Shown piece by piece: positions 1 to 12,105 of a DNA stretch of 59,805 bases (the stretch's first letter is position 1; every line of letters starts with the position of its first letter). Both the position numbers and the translations under genes were made by a program. The DNA is from Acanthaster planci (lineage: Eukaryota; Echinodermata; Asteroidea; Valvatida; Acanthasteridae). A model generated the notes under the pieces. That model saw only the letters and a program-made list of their open reading frames with translations. It was not told the origin of the DNA and made no database searches. The stretch covers positions 1,091,064-1,150,868 of the forward strand of contig NW_019091380.1 of the NCBI RefSeq assembly GCF_001949145.1. Reading direction: 5' to 3'.

Positions 1-1745
1 CCAGTAAACCAATGTGTGGCAGCTATTGGAATCAGAATAGGGGGTTCGGGGATTCACAAGTTAAAAAGAGACCTGGATTACATTATTTTAAGCCTTTTCC
101 TTCCAGCCTACGCAATCCCCGTGACAAACGTTTCCAAAGCATTCTAGATTTCCGTTAGAGTTTCCTCCTCAACTTTCAACTGTTGTGTCTGCTTTCGACC
201 ATGATCCCAGGGGAGAGTATCCATCTCGGAGGGGGGGAGGGCTGCTGCTGAGATCACAAATGTCACAAGCTGACGGATGTGGGTGGATGCTGAATACATT
301 TCTTTCCGTGTGTCTTTCTTTACGTAGAGGGTCCGTGCCTCAATAAAGCAAAGTCCACAGCAGGTTTGGGGGAGAAAATGTGAATCATTCCAGACATAGT
401 AACATGGAACGAGTTCTTTACACGAGCAGCGAGGACAGTGATTGACGATGAAGTCACCACCGTGACCTTGGGGATGGTGAACCTGCCATCCAAAATGTCT
501 CCTCTGAGCTCGGCTAGCGATAAATCACGCGTATGAAGGGAGTAGCCGTCTGCAGCGTCTCGAAAATATTTGCCAAACAAACGGGACAACAAATTATCGG
601 TGCGAAAACGTCAATGGAGACAGTGAAGTCCTTCAAGGCTCTATTACACTTGACGATTTAGCCAGCGTATGCCGACCTACGAAAAAATTGTTGAATACAC
701 TGGCATACGCTGAAGTATAGAATTTTTTTCAATTCTGGGCATATAGGCCCACACAGTGTATTCATAACCAGTTGGACGTATACATAACGCATAAGTAACT
801 AACATAAAAAAATTTTCGACGACCTCGCCGTACTAAGACGTTTACCAGCATGCTTCAGCGTGATCTTAACTTACCCGTAACTTATTCGACGTATACGCCA
901 GCGTATTCACCAAATATTTCAAACGTCGGCATAAGCTGGCTAAATCGTCAAGGTGTGACAGGGCCTTCACCGGTGACACGTCAAATCCACACAGGCATTA
1001 TGCATTCGCCTCTGCCATTCTCTAGCAGACTGCATTCTCGTTATGGTGACAAAGACAGAGCTGTAACAGACACTAGTCTCGGCCAATGCTGAAGCTCCAC
1101 GCGCACAACGCACAAGCAAAACAACGTTAATGGTTTGTGCACATAAACATGAAAGTTGGGCCTGGAGTCAGACGAATCCGAATAGGCCTATCATCTTTCC
1201 ATTTGTTTAGCCTTTGCCCCAGACTCTACTTATTTTTTCTTAGAATATTATAAAAAACGAGGCTACTGATACAATTCCTATCCCGTCAGCAGCAGTTCTC
1301 ATTATTTAAAAACAGCACAAATAACTGCCACCCCAGGGCCTTTTTCACAAAACCCGATTTTCCTTTTTTTTCTGGACTGACCTTCAGAATCTAGTCCGTC
1401 ACATCTCATCACTCCGGATACAAAACGGCATAATTTTATGGTCGGTTTAACTTCCGTGTGATCGCTTTGCATATTATAAAGGGGCTGTTGTCGTGTCAAC
1501 AGGATTGTGCTTGACTCGTGATAAATGCGAGTGTTGTTGACAAAGCCACCGTCCAACGCGCCCTCCAAAAATTCGGGGTTTATTTTCTTAAATTCCCCGG
1601 TTCCATTCTTCTTCAGCACTTCGTCATCACTCTTCGGTATCCACAAGAGAGTGGTTTCTGTGTCGACTGCACTTGTCTGGCGTCCCGTGTCCTTTCTCAA
1701 ACGGGCTCCGCCGACTTATTTCGAGGGACCGGAAGGTGACCTTAC
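1..1745. other. intron and 3-prime continuation of the NPNT/EGFL6-like gene
   Basis: This is sequence downstream of the EGF5 exon. Apart from the candidate exon at 324-549 nothing coding is supported. The linker and MAM domain expected after EGF5 are not visible, so the gene should continue past position 1. A TAGGCCTA octamer lies near 1190. Opposing open frames at 1302-1965 are shadows of the EGF5 exon and its flanks. Confidence 0.6.
324..549 (-). CDS. candidate linker exon with LRGD motif, NPNT/EGFL6-like gene
   Basis: An open minus-strand segment lies between an acceptor-like GCTGCAG and a donor-like TAC|GTAAAG. It would start with two bases completing a codon, as required after the phase 1 end of the EGF5 exon. 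The joined reading is then Val-Asp-Gly-Tyr and stays open for 74 codons. It has no cysteines and contains ELRGDILDGRFTIPKV. Vertebrate NPNT and EGFL6 carry an RGD integrin-binding site between EGF5 and the MAM domain, and EGFL6 has an LRGD followed by PKV. The position and motif therefore fit the linker. Against it, the polypyrimidine tract is weak, the rest of the segment shows no clear similarity, and an RGD can occur by chance. It may be a chance open frame. Confidence 0.27.
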
Positions 1746-1874
1746 CTACTGGGATGCAGAGAGTGCCGTTTCCTGCGAACCCCGGCTGGCACTCACACGT
1801 GAAGCCTCGCACCTTGTTCTTGCAGATGGCATCCGGGTGGCAGTTGTGACGCCTGGTGGCGCACTCATTTTCAT
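1746..1874 (-). CDS. NPNT/EGFL6: NPNT/EGFL6-like gene, EGF5 exon (calcium-binding EGF)
   Basis: This exon encodes one complete calcium-binding EGF module of a secreted matrix protein. It opens with Asp-Glu-Asn-Glu-Cys, where the Asp is completed across the splice. It has six cysteines, the hydroxylation-type pattern C-K-N-K-x-x-x-F-x-C, and ends GFAGNGTLCIPVG. The 129-base exon is bounded by an acceptor CAACAG and a donor GTAAGG. It is phase 1 at both ends: 2 bases, 42 codons, 1 base. In vertebrate nephronectin the fifth EGF has the same C...GDGLTC-type end, followed by the linker to RGD and MAM. It is the last firm exon of the gene in the window. Confusion with another EGF protein is unlikely, given the order and type of the four preceding modules. 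Confidence 0.93.
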   Translation of the reverse strand: MKMSAPPGVTTATRMPSARTRCEASRVSASRGSQETALSASQ

Positions 1875-3202
1875 CTGTTGGTGAACAAACAAAAAGCCAG
1901 TTACAAGTCTGAAAGAAACGCGAAGCTGACGGGGCCTTTCCTACAACGGCCCCCCTTTCCCCCAAAGCAGCAAGTTGCTCAAGTTCTTCTCACAGTTATC
2001 CAAAGTAGAATGTAGACAAAGTCATGATAAAGACATATTCCGGTTGGTGTAAAGACTTGACGAAAGCCATCTTTGGGTTCTTGCGGAAACTTTCCCCGGT
2101 TCAGCGTTCTTGAAAAAGGTTTACTCATAAAGTGGGTAGGAACTTGAGAATATTGGTCAACGATGAGGATCAAGGACACCAACGCACTCAGGGTCCGGCC
2201 TGTTTGAATGCCAAAGAGTCAGCCCCCCTTGTAATGATTGAGTTCCTTCTGACAGTGAAGGGGGAGGATTGGCAAAGGATACCACGCGTTGAAAAATAAG
2301 TCTGTTATTTATTTGTCGTACATAGGTGTTACCTTTTCGACAGATTAACTTATCTGGGTGGAAATCCAGTTGATCAAGTGCGTTTCAGTTTCCTCCTTTT
2401 GGGCACAGACGTTGAAACTAGGTTTGAGCACAAACGTTTAAAGGAAACAAAATTCCCAACAATGCGTTGCCGCGACTGGTGTTTTAAGGAGAAGCTCGAG
2501 GTAGCCTGTGGCTTTGGATTTAAGAATACAATAACCACCACGGCATGGAACCTTCAAATGAAGATTTCTCACAACACTGTAGAAGTACAGCTGAATGATA
2601 TAATAGAGTATACAGGAGTTCAATACCACGTGTACGCAAAGCACACTTACTGCACAAGGGTCACAGACCTGAGTCCAAGACGTTGTATAAACAAATGTTT
2701 ATCAACACGACACGGTTCTTGAGTTGACCGCCGGTGGACACACGGCCTCAGCCCTTTAACCACGTTTAAAAAACAACAAAAACTTGATTTACACAGGACC
2801 TGAGAAGCTGTCAGTTTGTTTGTCGAGGCTTAGTTGGTACTCAGTCGGTACTGACTGGCGGCTTAAACAATATTGCTGTTAACTATGCGATGAATCTTGG
2901 GGTCCGTCACGGGGCTGAATTTGGGACACCGAGGAATTTTTTTGGTGACCTGTAAGTTTAGGAATTCCTGTGATAATAGGAACAAACTTACTACGAAAGG
3001 CGGTGAAAACAACCACAGAGTCCTTCATTGCTTGATTTTCCTTTTACTAATGAATCTTCAGGACTTTTGCCTATGACCCATGTACGGCATGATGCCAGTG
3101 CTCAGAAATCATTCTTCCCTGTTTATTTTGTGTAAAAAAATCCCCGATTTTGACACCCTTGTCTTCAAAGCACATTCAGGATTAATGACTGTAACTGGTA
3201 TT

Positions 3203-3271
3203 CTGGGAAAAGCCTTTTACTGTTTGCGCTTTACAAGTTGTAAAGCGCAAACAGTAAAAGGCTTTTCCCAG
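3203..3271. repeat. 34 bp inverted repeat with 1-base spacer (foldback palindrome)
   Basis: The left arm 3203-3236 and right arm 3238-3271 are exact reverse complements around a single G at 3237. The arms begin CTGGGAAAAGCCTTTTACTG. The structure would form a 34 bp hairpin with almost no loop. It could be a foldback insertion, a relic of a hairpin transposition or repair event, or an assembly artefact. Confidence 0.95.
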
Positions 3272-3569
3272 ATGTTTGGAGGTTCAAGGCCACGGTAACA
3301 GACGTAGGCCCATATATCTCACAGCAAAATCCTGACGGTTACGGTTTCTGACTTTCAAGACAAACAATTTCACTTCGTTGGTGGCTTGTGAGATGTTGCT
3401 TTCGTTGTTGGGTAAACATGACCGATGCGTGCTTTCATGATGCTGTTAGAAGGAAGGACGTATATCACAAACTTCAAGGCTGTTGGGCCAAGTTCTTTAA
3501 GTCATTCAAAGAGATGTAAGCGGTAGATTGAGATGGATGACAAAAGTTACTTGTGTTTGCCTGACGTGC

Positions 3570-3757
3570 GGAGACACGGAATGCGATCTAGCAATCTCTG
3601 ACCTGTGCGGAGGTCGTAACCTTCAACTCGACCAATGGAAGCTTTTCTCCTTGAAAAGATCATTTCCAATGCCGCGCCCACAAAGTTTGCAGAAACCTTC
3701 AATCTGCCATCTTTGACTGGGCCGCGGGTGCTGCCGTTCATATGACAAACGGTCATC
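3570..3757 (-). CDS. unrecognised coding-like segment in the EGF4-EGF5 intron
   Basis: From an ATG near 3757 the minus strand reads MTVCHMNGSTRGPVKDGRLK and stays open to a donor-like CACAG|GTCAGA near 3571. About 80 bases upstream is AAGATGGCGG (plus-strand orientation, near 3838), similar to the YY1 element often found near animal promoters. A second frame over the same bases is also open, so the coding strand and frame are uncertain. No family is recognised. It may be chance. Confidence 0.18.
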
Positions 3758-5662
3758 CGCACCGCGTGTCGGGCTGGGAGCAAAGAATATAAACGGAGCC
3801 GGGCCTCCAAAATAGCTGTTGCATAAGCCTGGCATCTAAGATGGCGGACTGCAAAGGATTATGAAATTGTCACAAAGAGTAAGAAGTCTTAATCTACCCC
3901 CACAAGGATCAATTTGACACATAATATACCCACCGACTTTCGATCTGAACCAAATTACACTGTCTAAAATTCCATTCTCACGGTCTGTGAACTGAGAAGC
4001 TTTTAACAGGCAACCACTGGCCCCTTTGACCTTTTTGAGAATTATTTTTCAGAGAATTTCTTAAAAACAGAGGTACATGTCTTTAATTTACTTTCCAAAA
4101 GAAAACCGGGACTAAAATAAGGCTTTTTGTCATCCAATTACCAGTAGTTATCATCGACAGATCCGCGTCTGGTCAGGAAATGAGTCTTAAGTTAAAAAAA
4201 GATTAAAAACTATTCAAAGGACGTGCGTCGATATTGTCTGTTCCGTATTCTATGCATAAACTGACAACCTTAACTACGACAAATTCATAAACCGTTATCT
4301 AGCACGGGTGCTCGTTATAAAAACTTTGCAGACATCACGCAAAGATTTGTAAAGACTTTAAAATGGCTACATTTGTGACCTACTAGATGTTATCTCAAAA
4401 ATTATGAGTCGTTTGAGCTTTCACACGCGACTCAACTTTAGTGCACATTTTCTGTCATGGTTTTGTCGTGACTCTGCATGTCAGTGATAAAACATGATTC
4501 CCTTCAACTGCCAAATAAATAAAACTTCAGCGACCTTTATAACAGCTGCATGTCCGAGTGAAACAGCAGCTACATTCAGGAAAAGGTTGCCATTTCGTTC
4601 AACGGCCCAAGACCAAACAGCTAACAATTTATAAATCAATTCACGTAGACATGTATGTTGCATACATTTTTCAACCCATGCTCTATTCACCAACAGCTGT
4701 GATGTTTAAAACCGAAACGACACACCTTCGACATGAAAACTGGATTAAGGGCGGCGTGGAAGAAGTTCGCTTCGATATATCAAATTGCTCGTCTTGAACG
4801 TTTTATGCACATTGATAAATTATCATTTCTTTGTGTGAACAACATATCATCTCCAGAGGCGTATCTCATATTGTAATCTAACTCTACAGAGTCTCAGGAG
4901 CCAATCACAGCTCTCTCTCACGTTAAATCCTTCAGGGTTCTTTTATTTAAGTGTCGTAATTTGGGGCGATATAATTGATCTGTCGTCTAACCCACGACAA
5001 ATTAAGAAAGGTTTGATGACATGGACCAACCGCCGAAGTATGCTCCGGACGCGAGTCAGGCAAACAACTTGAACTTGCATGATGCTCAAGGTGTCAATGT
5101 TTTACATCTGGTTTTATAGTTTGTGACCTACATCTGGAGTTTGTTGGCTATGGTGGTGATTGACTTAGTAACCGGTCACAGGTAGTCCACATTTCACCCC
5201 TTTTCGTAATTAACCTCTTCCACGTTCTAATTACGTCGTGGGATTGGACAACACAGGTTCGATGCGTTTGGGGCTGAAACCTATCGGAGAAGTGAGGCAT
5301 TGAAAATTACCAGACAGCCGAAAAGGCCTTTTCTGATTAAGAATACTTAACTATAGACAGGATTGTGGACATATAACGTGGTTTATGTCCTTGTGTAAAT
5401 CTCACAGGTAAAACAGGTGATGAAAACAAATTGCACAAGATGTTTGAACTTACAGAAGCACACACCTAAGCACGAAATATTTGGGATTACATTAGCAATG
5501 GTGCGGCAGATGTTGGGTCGGGGGCACTTTTGTTTTGTAGTTCTTTTAATAAAGACTCTCCAAGTTTTTTCATCCACAAAAGAATCATTATCCCCTAAGA
5601 TGAGTGGTCACACGATGCCGTCACCTTCAATTCCTTAAAAAAATGGCGTCACTGAGGAAACT

Positions 5663-5673
5663 CCCCCCCCCCC
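5663..5673. repeat. poly-C run
   Basis: An 11-base homopolymer C tract in intron sequence. Its exact length is prone to sequencing error. Confidence 0.8.
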
Positions 5674-8600
5674 GCTTCCCACTGCATACGCCACACTGAT
5701 ACAACACAGTATCCTGCCTTCATCAGCAAGTCCTCATGTGAGATCCCCGGGTCTTCGCCAATTTCGTTACATTCTTAGAGATGGTGTCTCTCATTTTGTC
5801 CAATAATTCCTGTTTATTTAGATCATTTCCCGAGGAAATGACTTTATTAAAACGTGTTCCGTGACCCACGGCATCGCCCGTGGTGTCGCCGGGTAATACA
5901 CTGTCAGCACCGCTTCTTTTTGATGTAGGCCTAATGTTGGGACTCTTTTTGCCGTATCTTTATTTGCCAAGACCCATGTGGTCGGAGCGGATATCAGCTG
6001 GGTATTAAGTACCCTACTAGCCACAGCCCATTTTTTCCAAGAGCCCGATAATCTTCACATTAGAAATGTCAGTTGCGGTCAGTCAAGACATTTAGGGTAC
6101 ATGTATTCCATAATACTACAAAAATACACACCAACACCACTGGAAAGAAATTACTGAACACCAGGGCTTTTCAGGCCACAAACAAAATTACCTCAGGGTA
6201 AAACAAACTAGTTTCCCCACCACACGCGAAGTGAGAAAGCAGCAAATTGTACCCAAAAGATCTAAAAAGAACTCAAATATTGTGGAATCAGCCAATACTA
6301 GTGAATGCAACAGATTTCACGGCCGTTTTTGTTGTTCGACCACCCAGATCGCAGCTCGAACTGTTTCCATGAAATACAACATGCAATCATTTACCCAGCA
6401 GTCTAGGTCTGAGTTGTCGTTTTATTTGTCTTAAACAAATTCAAATAAACGAGTATTTCTTTTGTCTATAAAACTCCAAATAAATCTATTATGCATGCAT
6501 CTGACGCTGGAAGAGTTTTTCTTTCCTGCTTTTTCAATACCATGGACGTTCCTTTTTTCCCCTATTTAAAGAGTTAGGCCTACAGCAATTTTGCCCCTTA
6601 GGGAGGCGGTGTGGGTTGGCAAAAAAATATTTCAGAAAGGCTCTGTCTAACATCAGCTCCAAACTCAATTGAAACCGTCTGCAACCTCGCACACACACCA
6701 CAGGGTAGCCTAATGAGCAATTCCGTTTTGGCCGATTTGTCTCGGGGAGAGATCTGGGCCGCAAGGAAGTAGCCATGCTTGCCTGGCGGAAGGGGCTGAC
6801 TCACCCGGCCAGACCAGTGAAGCCGACCCCTTCTCCTGCCATACTAGTCAAACCACCCCAGGGCCTGCGCTAACCTACTTGTGTGCGTGTGTTTGCACTC
6901 CCATCATGATCCCCACATCCAACCCATATAACGACCTTGGTTGTTCAAAAAATTCAAAACTCCAACACTATAAGACACTGCACTTTTTGACCCCACGTCA
7001 ACAAACTTTTCACCAACTTCAACAGCACGCACATTGGACATGTGTGATTTGTGTACACGGTTTGGGTCCAAGTTCTAGTTCTTAGTCAACAGCCTAGTCA
7101 GGATGAACGAAGTACATGTACAGTATAGGCCTATATCCGATCCATTTGACCAAATCGTTCATAAGGCCTCACAACACACAAACAAGTAAGACCTTAATAA
7201 CACCTTTGATGCGAAGAGTCTTCCTTATAATTAAAGTAAAACAAAAACCCCATTTTCACAGTGAAAACTGAGCACAGTGCATGATAGTTGAGTCGTGGCA
7301 GAAGTCTACACTTGCACTTGAAACAGACCGGAACACTGAGTTTAGCCTTCAACCGTCTGGTAAAAGCTGTTACAATTCTCAGTCTCACGAAATCACGTGC
7401 ACGCATCACGCCTTTATATGACATTGATTGAAACTAGCGCCGTCACAAGACTTAACCTTCTCACGGTGTAAGTTTCTGCAAGAATTTGAAATTAGCATTT
7501 TGCCACAGTGACACTTGTCTAACCAAAGCCTATAAGTATAGGCAAAGGTACTTCACTATGCCCTCTGCTTGGAATCATGATAACACACTCAAAGGTGACG
7601 ACAGGAGGCGTTACTGTCCACCATATAGTGTTGCCTTTGTAAACTTGGAAACCAAGAAAACATAGAATCATTTCAATCGAGCTTCCACTTGAAAAGTGGA
7701 TTCAGTGTCATGCAGAGAGGTGTTGAAACATCTAGACATCTAGAGCCTGGGGATACTTGACACACTATGACGTTGAACCAACGAAGAGGACATGGTATAA
7801 AACATGAACTGTATCTTGTAAGGAAGCACGCTAATAAACTTCATCCTCCGCAAACTCGTCCGATAACGGCAACCACAATGTGACTTACACATGGAACATG
7901 AGAAGGGGCTGTCCCGACTGGGCCCTCCGTCATATACTAGGCTGGATTTAGCCGTAAGGCCTTATCATTCCTACTAAGAAATGTTTGCCTGCGACATTCT
8001 TGACGAGTCTCAGCTTTACTACGGTGGCTCTGAACAGACGATACATTTCTTTGATAGAATAGCATATTTTAGTTTGACAATCGCAATTTCCCTCTCTTTG
8101 GTAGCACGACGGCGTGTAAAAAAAACAAGGACTTTGGGAAATAAGTTCATGTATATCATCTTTAGAGGCCTTCCTCGAGTCTACTCCGGATTGCCATCAT
8201 ACACGGCGGCATCAATAAACAGTTATTTAGGGCAACTGAACAAACTATACTTTGGTTTGGTAACTTTGCATTGTATGTCATTAGCCAAAAAAGTCTCCGA
8301 TTTCTGGTCAGGTGCTGGCCCTAAGAGTGGTGCGGCGACGCGACTTTGTTTTTTACCGGCACTTTTTTCTCTGGAAATGATGTACGGGTAAGGCGCGATG
8401 TCCATCGCGACTGCGAAGGAGTGCCCGACTAAATGTATGGGGAACTAGAGGGATTCCTTTACTGTACATATTACTCAACCGTACCCCATTAAAAAACACG
8501 TTAAAATTACACAGTAGCAGGATTCCAGTCGATTAATCAAGTCTGGCAGCTTTCGGACATCGTTTTAGACCAATATAAAAACTCATTTATTTTGTCGACA

Positions 8601-8779
8601 CGTAGGTCTACGGCGACGGGCGCGCTGACCAGAAACCGGAGAGTTGGGGGGGGGCTCATTAACATTTTGTTTACTTGAGATGTTTGTGCTCAGTGCTCCT
8701 TTCTTTTTATGCCAAGAGTGATTCACTTCGTGCCTGTGCATATTTTTCATACTATGGAAATAAAATCTCCTTGACTCAC

Positions 8780-8914
8780 CTGCGCACTGGTATTTTCCTT
8801 CGATGAACTGGTAACTTAAGCCCACCTTGCACAAGCACATGTGGCTGCCGTACGTGTTGTGACATCTTTTGTCCAATGGACAGATCGACGGGAACTCTGC
8901 GCACTCGTTTATGT
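8780..8914 (-). CDS. NPNT/EGFL6: NPNT/EGFL6-like gene, EGF4 exon (calcium-binding EGF)
   Basis: The exon encodes the fourth EGF module. It starts Asp-Ile-Asn-Glu-Cys, with the Asp split by the intron, has six cysteines, and ends in a long loop with IEGKYQCA. That GKYQC ending before the last cysteine is a specific hallmark of nephronectin EGF4 (GGKYQC in vertebrates). The ICPLDKRCHNTYGS stretch likewise matches the family's SCPxxRxCVNTFGS region. The exon is 135 bases, acceptor AATGCAG, donor GTGAGT, phase 1 at both ends. An oddity is the hydroxylation consensus C-x-N-x4-[FY]-x-C: this module has His (CHNTYGSHMC) in place of the aromatic residue, so Asn hydroxylation may be lost while calcium binding remains likely. 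Confidence 0.94.
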
Positions 8915-11780
8915 CTGCATTGAAACAACGCAGGAGAAACAAGAACAGATCACATCAGTCACCATCAGTGGAGTAAAATCTAGGGCAGGATTGGGGGCTT
9001 TTTTCTCCGCATGGGCAACTTGTTGAGTTGGCTAGTTTCAAACAATACAAAAATCTTTTCTGTCGCCCCTATATTCTAAGCACTATGGGTGAGAAGGCCT
9101 CGTTTCAAAGTCAAGACTAATACACTGTAGTTAGTTCCCTTATAACCATACAGCTAGACGGAAACGCCTTTTTTGTTAACATCTTCGGCTACACTGCAAA
9201 CGGAAAGTTCACCACAGATAACAGAAACCCTAACCCTACATAGATTACCATTTTGAAAAACAGAAAAACGTTCCACAAGACCTGCAGAAAGACATGTGTC
9301 ACTTCAGCCGAACCAGATACGGGACGGTTCAGTCGAAAACATGCACATCCTGTGACTCTATTTTGAATATCTTAATCAAATGTGAAAATCTAAACTGGAA
9401 AGAAATTGACAGTACACCAAACGGCAGAAGCAAAAGGCGGCTGATAAGAAATGGAAATGAAACTATCCAAATAGAACAAGTTGCAAAATTGAAGTGGAGG
9501 GGAACATAATCCGTCGACTGCATCTAGTCTCTTTCATCTGCCACTCATGACGAATCTTGCTGTTCTGGAAGGAAGCAAAGACTCAAGATTCCAAACACTG
9601 TGGTGGCTCTCATTCGGGAAATATGACGGTTTCCTGTTTCCAAGAGGAAAATATCGGTTATTTCTGATGACAGACTCTTCCAGCCACTGTGGAGTAAATA
9701 GACACTTGAGAAATTGCCCCAATTATGGCAAATTCGAACTTTTTATCATACCATAATTATGACCATCAACTTTGAATGCAGGCCAACTGCAATCTCAGCT
9801 CCACTTCCTTTGCCCGTGCTTCACTGTCGTACGTCGATATGTCTGCATCAGGTGTCAATTTAATTGTTTCATCTCACCCAAACCGAGACAAAAGATTTTA
9901 CTATTCGTAGATTTTACTGTTCCCACGATCTGACTATGTTACGCATATAATTAAATGATAAAAAATAATAATAATACAATGGAGGTGGAGTTAGGTTTAT
10001 GGGGACTGGAGAGAGAGCCAATAGCTTATGTGTGGGCGGATTCTTTTTTTGCATACGTAAATGTCCCTTGCAAAGCATTCTGGTAATACCCTCTGCGCTC
10101 ATTCTTTCACCAGCAAATCTTCGAAACCTGCGGCTATATTACAAACATCGTGGTGTAAGGAAGGGCTGCTGTTAACTTTTTACTCACAATGGAGCAAAAA
10201 TGACTTGCTATGAAGTCCTGTGGAATACAGTTTTCAATGTTGGAGTGTAACGGTAACGACAAGCCTAACCTGGAGGGTCACTCCGAGCTCTTCCAGTAGG
10301 ATTGAGGATAATTTGGAGTGACTTTCTCGGGGAGTCATCGGGGCGCTAGAGCGCCAGTTGTCTTCTCCTCGTCTTGACCTGACCATAAGCTGAAGGGGGG
10401 GGGGTTTAAAGGTTGGACACTGAGCGACTTGCATCATACGTGTGTGCGTTTTCTGATTTAATCATCGCAGAGAAGCTTTACACGACGCCGGTTTCAAAAT
10501 GTCATTGCGTGTAGACACTGAGATCGAAGAAGGGATGATACGGCCTGGTATGAGTTGCCAGAGAGATTACATAATTTGTATCCGAAACGGCACAGGTAAT
10601 TCTAATCGTACAAAACACACCAACCTACAGTAAGCCTGTACAGTATTACACCATTGGGACAAAAATAAACTTCATCAGTGTCACCATCACAATCAAATAC
10701 CGATTCCTTTACGCGATAAGTGAATCTCTTACTGACAGATTATATCAGAGCTGACTATGACTTGAACTTCCGGAATGCCTGAAATGCGTGGCATAAATGA
10801 CACAACGCAAGAGACCTTAGCCTTGTTCAAGGCGGACTCTGCTGCTTTCTGGCTAGGGGAGATAGGGGTTCTATGTGCGCAAACCACGCCAAACGAGATA
10901 CGGCATATTATTTCCCGTGAAGTACTACGACAACCCACAGAGCACGCTCAGCACAAGCACGTGCGTGTGCACGTCACGCCTGTACGTACACTCTATGCTG
11001 TACAATACATATCTGTACGCTCACGCACGTTCGCCACGCAGCACAAGGCATGCACACAGCGTGGCCTAACAGCGTACAAGCACGGTTTAAGGTATTTTTT
11101 TTAGCAACGACAGGCCTAAGTCGACTGCACTAACAAAAAGACGAACCAAATTCCTTGCTCGAAGCTAGAGACCATTATCAGCATCAAAGAAAGCAATGAA
11201 CTAACCCCTACTAACTGATGCGCGGTAAGGGGGTCTGTTCAACACCACCTGCGTTATGCGTTACTCGAGTGACCGCTTTTAAGGTTTCCTGTTGCTCTTT
11301 CCGGGCATCAACGAATGACTTGCAACGATTCCTGGCAAGTGTAAGCCTCGTCTCCCCCTCCCCCTCCCGACCGCTCTTGACACTGCCAATGAAATCAACC
11401 ACGACTCATCCAGTGACGTTTGCCCCCTTTCATGCACAGATCAAGTTTGTCCCCCGTGCGATTGGTAATAAGTGAGTCCCTTCATCACAGGTTCCCGGCA
11501 TCTACCCCGGGTCCAAATTAAGTGGTGTCACCAACCCCAGGAGTCTAAAGGAAGTGCAGCCAACCTTTCCACCCAGCTTGATGCGTCTGTAAATCTTATC
11601 AGTAACGTAGCATCCTGGAGGATCCGACTAATTACACCTTCTATCTTGTACAACTGCGTGAAAATGAGGAAGTAACGTCAAGGTGCTGAACAGGTCATTG
11701 GAAATAGATATCTTGTTTTACGCCAGGTACACGCCGCCACTTTAATAAACGCGACACGTTATTAACCAAGACTGGAAACG

Positions 11781-11998
11781 TTACACCCGAGTATCAATCG
11801 GTAAAGAGGATATTCCTCTGTGAATTGGGTGGACGTAGATCTTCCTTAGAACCTTTTTTGCACCTTTTTGCTCTAATATCTGCAAGAATGAACAGAACTC
11901 GACCTTTCTGAGGTGTAACGGGCCAGTGGAATGTCCAATTGCATTCAATGTTTGGAAGTATGCATCTTCATAGGGCGACCCTGGCAATCCACTACAGC
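11781..11998 (-). CDS. unrecognised coding-like segment overlapping a tandem duplication
   Basis: On the minus strand a run of T followed by GTAG, resembling a 3-prime splice site, precedes an open frame. The frame contains SPYEDAYFQTLNAIGHST and continues to a stop at 11781. The first part of the segment and its splice-like leader are included in the 90 bp tandem duplication. In the upstream copy the same frame is soon closed by TAG. No cysteines of EGF type and no known domain are seen. It may be a lost or nested exon, or chance. Confidence 0.2.
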
Positions 11999-12105
11999 TA
12001 CAAAAAAACTAACGAGTGGAATGTCCAATTGCATTCAATGTTTGGAAGTATGCATCTTCATAGGGCGACCTTGGCAATCCACTACAGCTACAAAAAAAAC
12101 TAACG
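11925..12105. repeat. tandem duplication, 90 bp unit, two copies
   Basis: Copy 1 (11925-12014) and copy 2 (12015-12105) differ by one substitution (CCCTGG versus CCTTGG) and one extra A in the poly-A near the right end. Each unit begins AGTGGAATGTCCAATTGC. The very low divergence indicates a recent duplication, or a collapsed or expanded tandem in the assembly. Confidence 0.96.

Larger units (their letters stand above)
1875..8779 (-). other. intron between EGF4 and EGF5 (6.9 kb)
   Basis: This GT..AG intron separates two phase 1 exons. It holds the near-perfect foldback palindrome at 3203-3271, a poly-C run at 5663-5673, and TAGGCCTA octamers near 5929, 6573 and 7128. A short open minus-strand stretch at about 3590-3757 is reported separately. 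The 136-codon plus-strand frame at 7981-8391 has no recognisable domain and is of a length expected by chance. Confidence 0.8.

Noticed and set aside
1-1745. MAM domain expected after the EGF array
   Set aside because: No segment with the MAM cysteine and aromatic pattern was found on the minus strand, so the domain must lie beyond the window.
7981-8391. 136-codon plus-strand frame ending near EGF4
   Set aside because: Intron-like composition and no recognisable domain.
9225-9240. Telomere-like CCCTAA repeats
   Set aside because: Only two units, which is compatible with chance.
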